Shown here piece after piece: positions 1 to 5,719 of a stretch of DNA of 8,475 nucleotides; position 1 is the first letter of the stretch; each line of letters opens with the position of its first letter. Source of the stretch: Magnetococcales bacterium. Its GTDB lineage: Bacteria; Pseudomonadota; Magnetococcia; Magnetococcales; DC0425bin3. Made by a program: the position numbers and the translations under genes. The stretch is taken from NCBI GenBank assembly GCA_015229045.1, contig JADGCJ010000138.1, positions 1 to 8,475 on the forward strand, given 5' to 3'. The notes below the pieces were generated by a model. The model did no database searches. It saw only the letters and a program-made list of their open reading frames with translations, and was not told where the DNA came from.

Positions 1-2
1 TC

Positions 3-93
3 GGGGCGAAGCCCTGACAAAGGCTTTCATGTCCAGACCTTTCTTGAGGGGGTACTGAATAGTTACTAAAAAACTTTGTTGGGGCTTCGCCCC
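3..93. repeat. 91-bp element bounded by 20-bp inverted repeats
   Basis: The left arm at 3-22 reads GGGGCGAAGCCCTGACAAAG. The reverse complement of 74-93 reads GGGGCGAAGCCCCAACAAAG, so the arms agree at 18 of 20 positions in inverted orientation. Each arm is itself a small palindrome (GGGC or GGGGC around GAA/TTC). The interior is non-coding and contains the CTGAATAGTTAC motif. The arrangement resembles a small non-autonomous mobile repeat, but I see no target-site duplication, and sequence left of position 1 is not available. Whether it moves is inference; the inverted repeat itself is directly visible. Confidence 0.6.
51..66 (+). repeat. 16-base motif with an inverted partner at the far end of the window
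   Basis: The sequence GGTACTGAATAGTTAC lies inside the left-end inverted-repeat element. The reverse complement of 8404-8419 is GGTGCTGAATAGTTAC, a match at 15 of 16 bases. Both copies are intergenic and lie close to GGGGC-type palindromes, which suggests that they are parts of one dispersed repeat family. Confidence 0.6.
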
Positions 94-95
94 AA
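66..95 (-). terminator. Rho-independent-type terminator after the rsmB operon
   Basis: Read on the minus strand, a perfect 7-bp stem (TTGGGGC, loop GAA, GCCCCAA; positions 95 to 79) is followed by CAAAG and a run of six T (73 to 68). It lies about 40 bases past the stop codon of the methyltransferase gene, where the four-gene transcript should end. The T-run starts five bases after the stem, a little further than ideal. The hairpin is also one arm of the left-end repeat element, so its terminator role may be borrowed from the repeat. Confidence 0.5.
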
Positions 96-136
96 ATCCA
101 CCGGGGACAAAATACCAGACAGCCCTGCGTACTATA

Positions 137-1384
137 TCACCGCTTTTTTTCCATGACAGCAGCAAAAAATCCATCCGTACCATGCCGATGTGGCCAAAGA
201 ACCAGAAAAGAGTCAGTGACCACCCCCCCCGGCACACCGGCAGCGACCAGGATAGGCCTGGCATCCAACAAGCGAAACCCGGAATCGCTACGCAAAAAAT
301 GATCGACCACAGCCTGGTTTTCCGGTTCCAAAATGGAACATGTGGCATAGACCAAACGTCCACCGGGCTTGACCAAACGCGCCCCGGCAGCCAACAAGGC
401 ACTCTGACGCAAGGTGAGTGTGGCCACAGCCTGGGGCGTGAGCAGCCATTTGCGTTCCGGGTGCCGCCGCAAGGTGCCGGTGCCGGAACAAGGAACATCG
501 AGCAAAACCCGATCCGCCTTGCCGGCCAGGGCGCGCAGTTTGGGATCCCCTTCGTGGCGAATGGGCAGAGGATGGATCGACCGCAAACCGGCACGACGCT
601 GACGTGGACGCAATCCGGCCAGACGCTGGGCATCGGCATCGGCAGCGACGATCCGGCCCCGATCCCCCATCAACACGGCCAGATGCAGACTCTTACCCCC
701 ACCACCGGCACACAGGTCGATGACGGTCTGACCCGCTTGCGGAGCCACAAGCAGGGAGATGAGTTGACTCCCCTCGTCCTGCACCTCCACCCATCCCCGA
801 CGGTAGGGGGTCAACCCGCCCAGAGAGAGACGTTGCGCCAGACGCAGACCCGTCGGAGAGAACGGGGTCGACGTGGACGTCACCCCCTCGGCCTGCAAGG
901 CTGCCAGACAAGCCGCACGGTCGCCAACCTGGAGATTGACCCGCAAATCGACCGGGGCCGCCTGGTTGAGCGCAGCGGCAAGCGCCGTCGCCTCCGCCTC
1001 GCCCAGAGATGCCGTCAGCATGGCCCACATCCACTCCGGCAGGGAGTGACGCACGGCGGGTGGCTGGGTCGTCTCATCGACTGCCGATATGGGCCAGGGG
1101 AACTCCACGCCCCCCATCTCGACAATCTGCTCCCGGGAGCAGCCATGCCAGCGCAGCAGAGCCAACGCAGTCAACCGACCGGCACGACACCTCAACTCCG
1201 GATCCAGGCAACGTCGATGCCGCAAGACGCCAAAGACCAGATCCCCGACCAGGGCACGCTCCCTGGATCCCAAACCGGCCTGGCTCCAGAATTGTCGCGT
1301 CAACAAAGTTTCGGCTGCCATCCCGGCATCGAGAATGTGTTCGAGGAGTTCGGTCGCCAGGCGGGCACACCGCACCAGGTTCAT
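137..1384 (-). CDS. rsmB: RsmB/NOP-family 16S rRNA (cytosine-C5) methyltransferase
   Basis: The 415-aa product is predicted to transfer a methyl group from SAM to C5 of a cytosine in rRNA (C967 of 16S rRNA for E. coli RsmB), in the cytosol during ribosome maturation. Residues 1 to about 130 are NusB-like (SRERALVGDLVFGVLRHRR, 40-58), which separates RsmB from shorter NOP/Sun enzymes. The C-terminal domain shows EVQDEGSQL (200-208), the SAM loop DLCAGGGGKS (223-232), motif IV DVPCSGTGTLRRHPE (296-310, Cys299) and motif VI YATCSI (346-351, Cys349). These are the release and nucleophilic cysteines of the family, so the enzyme looks intact. The length is close to the usual 420-440 aa. The ATG overlaps the upstream transporter's TGA as ATGA with no strong ribosome site, so translation is probably coupled. 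The domain call is firm; the exact target cytosine is inferred. Confidence 0.93.
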   Translation of the reverse strand: MNLVRCARLATELLEHILDAGMAAETLLTRQFWSQAGLGSRERALVGDLVFGVLRHRRCLDPELRCRAGRLTALALLRWHGCSREQIVEMGGVEFPWPISAVDETTQPPAVRHSLPEWMWAMLTASLGEAEATALAAALNQAAPVDLRVNLQVGDRAACLAALQAEGVTSTSTPFSPTGLRLAQRLSLGGLTPYRRGWVEVQDEGSQLISLLVAPQAGQTVIDLCAGGGGKSLHLAVLMGDRGRIVAADADAQRLAGLRPRQRRAGLRSIHPLPIRHEGDPKLRALAGKADRVLLDVPCSGTGTLRRHPERKWLLTPQAVATLTLRQSALLAAGARLVKPGGRLVYATCSILEPENQAVVDHFLRSDSGFRLLDARPILVAAGVPGGVVTDSFLVLWPHRHGTDGFFAAVMEKKR

Positions 1385-2466
1385 GATGGTGAAGGGTATC
1401 CACGGAAAGAGGGTGGCTGATCCCCGGGCGGAAGGATGACATCGGTGACACTCTTGACGAGTACCGCCAGAGGAACAGCGAAAAAGACCCCCAGCAACCC
1501 CCAGAGAGAGCCAAATATCAACACGGCCAGAATGATGGTCGCAGGATGGACACGGACGGTCTCACCCAGGATCAGCGGGGCGATGAGGTTGCCGTCGACC
1601 ATTTGCAGAACGCCGTAGATCATCAGAGGCTTGAAGGCATCCCAGGTGAGGCCCCACTGGAATACACCCAGAAACGCCACGGGCACGATCACCACCACCA
1701 CACCCAAAAAGGGGATCAAAACCGACAGGCCGGTGAGGAGTCCCAACAGAAAGGCATACTCGGAACCGATATAGGCAAGGCACAGATAGGTCGCCAGGCC
1801 CAACAGCAACATCTCCCAGAATTTGCCTCGTATGTAGCCTCCCAGACCCCGGTCGACATCGCGGAGAACCTTGAACAACAGGTCGCGTTCGCGGGGCAGC
1901 AGGCGCTGCATGTCGCGCAGCAGGTCGTTTTTATCCTTGAGGAAGAAAAAAACCAGAAAGGGCACCAGAAAAAGATAGATGACCACGGAAAAAAGACCGG
2001 GAACCCCGTGCAGAAGGTAGGTCACCGAACGGGCAGTCAAGTCTTGAAAACCCTCCAGAAGCCGGGCCAGAAGAGGCTCCATGAGGCTGACACTGATCAC
2101 CCCCTTGACCGATTCGATGGCCTGCCCCTTGAGACTTTGCAGGGTTGTCGTGATGCGGGGAACCTCGGTCAGGAGACGCGAGAGTTGCTCCACGAGGATG
2201 GGCAAGACCACCCCAAACAAGACGATCAGCGAACAGACAAAAAGACCAAAAACCAGCAACACCGCCAGAATGCGCGGTATGTGCAGACGCACCAGGGGAC
2301 GAACCATCCCCTCCAGGAGATAGGCCACCACCAGCGAGGTGATGAACGGGGCCATGGCACCGCCCAGATAAACCACGACCAAAACACCCCCGGTCAACAC
2401 CAGGAACAGGGCGACCAGTTGCGGATTGTGCCAGTGAATACGCAGATTGGAAAACAGTTTATCCAT
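1381..2466 (-). CDS. AI-2E/PerM-family multi-pass membrane transporter
   Basis: The 361-aa inner-membrane protein belongs to the AI-2E transporter family (formerly UPF0118; PerM, YdiK, TqsA). Hydrophobic segments lie at about 17-33, 35-52, 65-90, 157-177, 216-232, 236-268 and 310-340, with a less hydrophobic stretch at 92-150 that matches the family's extramembrane region. Family signatures include DRGLGGYIRGK (205-215), IPFLG (251-255) and DGNLIAPLILG (291-301), then a long final helix pair. Length is typical. Family members have been linked to autoinducer-2 export or to ion antiport, so the substrate cannot be named here. The start lies 6 bases after the L,D-transpeptidase stop and has no Shine-Dalgarno match (CCTCC rather than GGAGG precedes it), which suggests reinitiation. 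Its own stop overlaps the methyltransferase start. The tail from about 346 (PPGDQPPSF) is polar and probably disordered. Confidence 0.93.
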   Translation of the reverse strand: MDKLFSNLRIHWHNPQLVALFLVLTGGVLVVVYLGGAMAPFITSLVVAYLLEGMVRPLVRLHIPRILAVLLVFGLFVCSLIVLFGVVLPILVEQLSRLLTEVPRITTTLQSLKGQAIESVKGVISVSLMEPLLARLLEGFQDLTARSVTYLLHGVPGLFSVVIYLFLVPFLVFFFLKDKNDLLRDMQRLLPRERDLLFKVLRDVDRGLGGYIRGKFWEMLLLGLATYLCLAYIGSEYAFLLGLLTGLSVLIPFLGVVVVIVPVAFLGVFQWGLTWDAFKPLMIYGVLQMVDGNLIAPLILGETVRVHPATIILAVLIFGSLWGLLGVFFAVPLAVLVKSVTDVILPPGDQPPSFRGYPSPS

Positions 2467-2472
2467 GGGAGG

Positions 2473-3036
2473 TCAAGCCGGTTCGATCAAAACCAGGGTC
2501 TCCCTGGCGACACGTTTGAACAGCTCGAGAATATGCTCGTTTTTCATGCGCACACAGCCGGCGGAGGCGGGTTGGCCCAAAAGATTGGCGTGGGAGGTTC
2601 CATGGATGTAGATGTAGCGTTCCTTGCTATCCACGCCCGGGCCACGATTGACGCCCTCCTCCAACCCATCCAGCCAGAGGATACGGGTGGTGATGGCATC
2701 CGGGCCATCCACGGTCGTCTCTGTCGCGATGTCGCCGGTAGGGACACGCCCCTTGAAGACAGTCCCCAGGGGCGCATCCTCACCGATACAGGCACAGACG
2801 CGATGCAGGCCGGTCGGTGTCCGACCGCTGTCGATCTGGTTGCCAAAACCGGCCCGGCCCGTAGAGACAGGCCAATGCCGAAAAGAACCGTGAGGTTCCA
2901 GACAATAGAGCCGCTGAAACCGCCCCAGAACCACCAGCGCCACCGTCGAGCCGTCCCATCCAACGGTCCGCAGGACGACTTGGGCCTGTTCCAGAGCGGA
3001 GGCCTCTTCCACAGTCAAGGAGTTTGAAGAGGACAT
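2473..3036 (-). CDS. L,D-transpeptidase (YkuD-domain) protein, no signal peptide
   Basis: The 187-aa product has a YkuD catalytic fold. In exported relatives this fold makes 3-3 peptidoglycan cross-links or anchors proteins to the wall, using a cysteine nucleophile. The signature lies at 142-164: IYIHGTSH (His145), then PASAGCVRM with Cys161 and Arg163. Upstream stretches VSTGRAGFGNQ (57-67), SGRTPTGLH (70-78), GTVFKGRVPTG (91-101) and TRILWLDGLEEGVNRG (117-132) match the small signal-less group of this family. Two points are odd. The N-terminus (MSSSNSLTVEEASALEQ) is polar with no signal peptide or membrane anchor. The usual Ser-His-Gly-Cys reads Ser-Ala-Gly-Cys. The ATG at 3036 has only a distant GAGG about 14 bases upstream and begins 29 bases after the BI-1 stop. 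The fold call is secure; the substrate and site of action are not. Confidence 0.88.
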   Translation of the reverse strand: MSSSNSLTVEEASALEQAQVVLRTVGWDGSTVALVVLGRFQRLYCLEPHGSFRHWPVSTGRAGFGNQIDSGRTPTGLHRVCACIGEDAPLGTVFKGRVPTGDIATETTVDGPDAITTRILWLDGLEEGVNRGPGVDSKERYIYIHGTSHANLLGQPASAGCVRMKNEHILELFKRVARETLVLIEPA

Positions 3037-3065
3037 GGTTCAGGAACAGGCCTCATGTGCCAGGA

Positions 3066-3758
3066 TCAGTCGTCGCTGCCGAGGATACCCAGCAGACGCA
3101 GGAGAGACAAAAACAGGTTGACGACGTTCAGGTACATGGAGAGCGCCGCCTCCTGGGGAGTGACGGCCCAGGGATTCTCCTTGAGCATCTGGGTCTCCCA
3201 GGCGATGTAAAGGGAGAAGATCAAGGCACCGGCGGCACTCAGGGCGAAGCTCACAGCCGACGAATGGAAAAACATGTTGAGGAGAGATCCTACGAGCAGA
3301 ACGATGAGTCCGGCAAAGAGGAAAGTTCCCAACATGGAAAGGTTGCGCCGGGTGGTCATGGCATAGAAGGTCATGCCGACGAAGATGGCGGCGGTCAAAA
3401 ACATGGCCTGACCGACCGCACCGGACATGCCGCGACCGACGTAGATGGCAATGACCGGCCCGATGGCAAAACCGGAGATGCCGGTGAACAGGAACAGAGT
3501 CGGGGTGTTTTTCACCTTGAGGGCCAGGAAGAAGGCGCCCAACTCCAACACCAGGAGCACGATCGGATGCTCGAGGGCAAACGGGGTACGCATTCCCACA
3601 AAGCCGGCTGCCACAGAGACGAGAAGGCTGGCGGCCAGAAGGACATAGACCTGTTTCAAATAGTCGACCGCCGCATCTCTGACATCGGTGGTCGACGCGG
3701 GGCCGGACTCGGTGCGAACCGGAACAGGCACCCGGGTGCCAAAAGGATTTTCGTTCAT
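3066..3758 (-). CDS. Bax inhibitor-1/YccA-family integral membrane protein
   Basis: The 230-aa protein has a polar N-terminus (1-30) followed by about seven hydrophobic helices, as expected for BI-1/YccA (TMBIM) proteins. Family members act in the inner membrane as Ca2+ leak channels or modulators of FtsH proteolysis. Recognisable stretches are the late-helix motif AWETQML (186-192), AALSMYLNVVNLFLSLLRLLG (204-224) and the acidic end GSDD. The two positions that normally carry the di-aspartyl pH/Ca2+ sensor (Asp171 and Asp195 in Bacillus YetJ) are Glu188 and Asn211 here. The frame stays open upstream to 4118, but I chose the ATG at 3758. It has a good ribosome site (AGGGAG, six bases before the ATG), starts at the usual family N-terminus, and gives a normal length. 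This is the first gene of the four-gene operon. Confidence 0.9.
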   Translation of the reverse strand: MNENPFGTRVPVPVRTESGPASTTDVRDAAVDYLKQVYVLLAASLLVSVAAGFVGMRTPFALEHPIVLLVLELGAFFLALKVKNTPTLFLFTGISGFAIGPVIAIYVGRGMSGAVGQAMFLTAAIFVGMTFYAMTTRRNLSMLGTFLFAGLIVLLVGSLLNMFFHSSAVSFALSAAGALIFSLYIAWETQMLKENPWAVTPQEAALSMYLNVVNLFLSLLRLLGILGSDD

Positions 3759-3791
3759 GGTACACTCCCTGTTGATTCTGTACGACATGCC

Positions 3792-3816
3792 CCAGACCGA
3801 AGCATCCGGTCCCTGG
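3792..3816 (-). promoter_or_regulatory. Stem-loop in the leader of the BI-1 operon
   Basis: On the minus strand CCA-GG-GACCG pairs with CGGTC-TGG around the loop GATGCTT. This gives 8 base pairs with a two-base bulge, ending about 33 bases before the BI-1 start. No T-run follows, so it is not a terminator. It lies inside the predicted transcript leader and could affect translation or RNA stability. No known riboswitch class was recognised. Confidence 0.3.
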
Positions 3817-3909
3817 TTGGCAAGCGCCGGATTCTTAGATCCGTGACGACAATTCAATTGGACTGACTCCGGTCCAGCATACGCGAAAAGGTTACCCTTC
3901 TTCAAGCAT

Positions 3910-3938
3910 GATATAGGGTGCGGATGGGGGGTTGGCAA
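3910..3938 (-). promoter_or_regulatory. Sigma70-like promoter for the BI-1/ldt/PerM/rsmB operon
   Basis: On the minus strand a -35 box TTGCCA (3938-3933) is separated by exactly 17 bases from a -10 box TATATC (3915-3910). Each box matches the consensus at 4 or more of 6 positions. It lies between the stop of the AT-rich module and the BI-1 start, giving a leader of about 145 bases. The -35 box sits inside an interrupted palindrome, GGTTG-C-CAACC, which could be an operator. A second TTGCCAACC occurs nearer the gene (about 3817-3825). Confidence 0.4.
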
Positions 3939-3981
3939 CCTGTCCCGCATCCCGACATGCAGATTGACCCTGGAAGAGCGT

Positions 3982-5010
3982 TTACTGCGGGGTTTGGTCT
4001 TTGATCTGAACGCGCCCCTCTGAGATGAAATTATGGACCCCCTGGATGCGTCTGCAAATTGACAGAACAATCTTGGCGTACACCAAAACGTCACCACCAC
4101 AGGAGGCAAGGAATACATCAGGGTTTTCTATTCCCACTGATTGTAATATAAAATTGGCCTTCTCTCTGACAGATTCCTCGATTACATCACAGGAAAATTC
4201 AGCGGGTGGTTTGGCTGTTTTCAATCTTTCGTAATCAAGTGTCTTGTCTATATAGCCATATGCCTCGGATATCTCTTTTTCCAACCTCCCGAACATTCTT
4301 ATCGAATGAATCATTTTATTGAAAACTTCTTCATTTCCAAGCAACTCAATCTGACCGGGAGAGGCATACTGAATGCGTTTGACCCTGAGCGGGCCTAGAT
4401 TCGCCCAGCCAGCCAATTTTTTGAAAAAGCTGATATAGCTTCCACCTGCTGTCCATAACCGGGTTGGAACCAATTCGGACAGTCCTGTCCTGATGGACTC
4501 CGAGAATTCATGAACCCTTAAATAGGATATGACATATATATCAAATATTCCGTTATTGAATTGCGAAAAATCCTTTATATCCCAGCTTCCATCAATATTA
4601 AAAATCTGACAGATACTTGTATTTTCTTTAGAGTCGCCCATAGTCTCAGTATGACTCGACGAAAAAAATCCTGTCTCCGGCCAAAAATCATTATTCTCAA
4701 TCTCATCGGGTAAAGCCAACCTTAATTCAACAATACTTTTGTCTTCCGCAGCCAGGTCAAAAAAATAATAAACACCTGACAATGCGTTGGAAAATAAATA
4801 ATGAAGATCGGCCTTGCCGCTCATGTATTTTTCCCAGTGTCTTTTATCGACGCGGCAGGCAAAGAATGGCTGCTCCATATCATCACGTTCCACTGCAACC
4901 GCAACGATAATTGAATGACGTGCATCAGTCAGCAGCATGATCTGCGGACCGTCAAAATAGAGTAACGTTTTTTTCAGTGTTGCATCCAGGGTGGAATATC
5001 GCTTGGTCAT
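3982..5010 (-). CDS. Uncharacterised 342-aa protein, second gene of an AT-rich pair
   Basis: I do not recognise a characterised family. The start at 5010 is chosen because GGAGG lies 10 bases upstream and the ATG overlaps the preceding gene's TGA as ATGA; the frame is open to 5070 but lacks such support. The N-terminal part, including LLYFDGPQIMLLTD (16-29), VAVAVERDD (36-44) and YMSGKADLHYLF (62-73), recalls the layout of DUF6575-type domains. That comparison is from memory and low confidence. A middle segment has RVKRIQYASPGQIELLG (209-225), a Y-x-SPG motif followed by a likely helical stretch (228-250, charged). The C-terminal third (276-326) is also predicted helical. There is no signal peptide or clear membrane helix, so it is probably cytosolic. 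Base composition is far more AT-rich than neighbouring genes (17 of 60 G+C at 4501-4560), suggesting recent transfer. The gene looks intact. Confidence 0.75.
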   Translation of the reverse strand: MTKRYSTLDATLKKTLLYFDGPQIMLLTDARHSIIVAVAVERDDMEQPFFACRVDKRHWEKYMSGKADLHYLFSNALSGVYYFFDLAAEDKSIVELRLALPDEIENNDFWPETGFFSSSHTETMGDSKENTSICQIFNIDGSWDIKDFSQFNNGIFDIYVISYLRVHEFSESIRTGLSELVPTRLWTAGGSYISFFKKLAGWANLGPLRVKRIQYASPGQIELLGNEEVFNKMIHSIRMFGRLEKEISEAYGYIDKTLDYERLKTAKPPAEFSCDVIEESVREKANFILQSVGIENPDVFLASCGGDVLVYAKIVLSICRRIQGVHNFISEGRVQIKDQTPQ

Positions 5011-5432
5011 GGATCGACACCCTCCACGCTTTTGATCGCGGCAAGAGGATTGAAGGACGAGTACATCCAAAAATCCACATGGCCGCTATTGGACGATTTA
5101 ATCATGCCGGATTGACAGTCTAACTGAATAACCGCAACAGGCTTGTTTTTGAACTTCGGTATTTTCCTGCGTGATTCTAAAATATCCTTCCTGTCTATAT
5201 CAATCAGAGAACACGATGCCCAGAAACACTCGGGAACATCTTTCGGCTTTCTTTTTCCAAGCTTCGCATGCGAGTGAAAGCTCTCCATCGTTGCAGGCGA
5301 CGACTTCAAAAACCTGTAAGCCAGTCTTTCATCACACTCTACCGCACTGCTTGGTGGGCAATCATAGGGAAGATCTTCCGCAAATGTGCCACCTTCTGCC
5401 CTGCTTCCCTGATCTGCGCCTCTATCAAACAT
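5007..5432 (-). CDS. Uncharacterised 141-aa protein, first gene of the AT-rich pair
   Basis: This small soluble protein matches no family I can name. Visible features are LPYDCPPSSA (21-30), a YRF step (39-41), SFHSHAKLGK (51-60), a CFWASCSLIDID segment (69-80), VAVIQLDCQSGMIKSSNSGHVDFWMYSSF (99-127), and cysteines at 25, 69, 74 and 106 with histidines at 53, 55 and 118. The Cys/His content could bind metal, but nothing proves it. There is no signal peptide. The ATG at 5432 is the first in frame after a stop at 5457-5459. Its ribosome site is weak (GGAAG 12 bases upstream), so a non-ATG start is possible. Its TGA overlaps the next gene's ATG, so the two products are probably made together. 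Such tightly coupled small/large pairs may be partner or immunity-type systems, which is speculation here. Confidence 0.65.
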   Translation of the reverse strand: MFDRGADQGSRAEGGTFAEDLPYDCPPSSAVECDERLAYRFLKSSPATMESFHSHAKLGKRKPKDVPECFWASCSLIDIDRKDILESRRKIPKFKNKPVAVIQLDCQSGMIKSSNSGHVDFWMYSSFNPLAAIKSVEGVDP

Positions 5433-5455
5433 GATCAGGGGACACTTCCGACTGC

Positions 5456-5484
5456 TTTAAACCTGCCATGTCAACTCGATTCAA
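5456..5484 (-). promoter_or_regulatory. Candidate sigma70 promoter for the two-gene AT-rich module
   Basis: On the minus strand TTGAAT (5484-5479) and TTTAAA (5461-5456) are separated by 17 bases and each matches consensus at 4 of 6 positions. Transcription would begin near 5449, leaving a short leader of about 17 bases before the ATG at 5432. A perfect TTGACA lies inside the spacer but has no matching -10 box at the right distance. Confidence 0.35.
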
Positions 5485-5519
5485 TCCGTTTTGATTCGGG
5501 ACCAATTCCACTCAACACT

Positions 5520-5536
5520 CTCTTCGTTGGGAAGAG
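5520..5536. repeat. Small perfect hairpin CTCTTC-GTTGG-GAAGAG
   Basis: A 6-bp perfect stem with a 5-base loop lies in the gene-free stretch between the AT-rich module and the radical SAM gene. It is followed at once by a second near-palindrome around GGGTACCC. There is no T-run on either strand, so it is not a typical terminator. It could be an operator or the end of an old insertion. Confidence 0.3.
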
Positions 5537-5594
5537 GGTACCCCTCCTGCATGGTGGTGGCAACAATTTTATTCGGCCATTGGGACGTGTTTCA

Positions 5595-5671
5595 TTGGGG
5601 CGCCGCCCCAAACCCCGCCAGGGCTCTGTCCTGAACCTGTCCGGTCGCCAGTCCCCCGGACCCCGTTTTCA
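5595..5671 (-). repeat. GC-rich dispersed repeat, copy A
   Basis: Read on the minus strand it begins near CGGGGTCCGGGGGAC, continues to CCCTGGCGGGGTTTGGGGC and ends in the palindrome TTGGGGC-GGC-GCCCCAA (5611-5595). The same ending occurs at 6897-6925, and a variant lies at 8431-8475. It sits about 50 bases past the stop of the radical SAM gene. No T-run follows, so a terminator role is doubtful, though the hairpin may protect the 3' end. The rest of 5433-5719 shows no gene. Confidence 0.6.
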
Positions 5672-5719
5672 ACAAGCCCTTGCCCATGGCCAAGACGATA
5701 ATCAGGGCCATACAGTGTG

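Noticed and set aside
182..1420. Long plus-strand open frame of 412 codons opposite the methyltransferase gene
   Set aside because: Its Gln/Arg/Thr/Pro-rich product is the antisense shadow of a gene with clear SAM and cysteine motifs. It has no recognisable domain.
1546..3027. Plus-strand open frame of 493 codons opposite the PerM-type and L,D-transpeptidase genes
   Set aside because: The His/Gln-rich product spans two opposite-strand genes and their junction, which is typical of a shadow frame in GC-rich DNA.
3759..4118. N-terminal extension of the BI-1 protein by 120 codons
   Set aside because: The extension overlaps the upstream gene's end and promoter and is not family-like. The AGGGAG site supports 3758.
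5433..5450. Minus-strand AAGTGTCCCCTGATC next to the module start, which recalls the ends of some insertion sequences
   Set aside because: There is no matching inverted copy at the other side of the module and no transposase, so an insertion-sequence end cannot be supported.
5493..5562. Short minus-strand frame (about 23 codons) upstream of the AT-rich module, beginning MQEGYPLPNEES
   Set aside because: It has an ATG and a stop but no ribosome site and is too short to support as a gene. It could be a remnant of an older gene.
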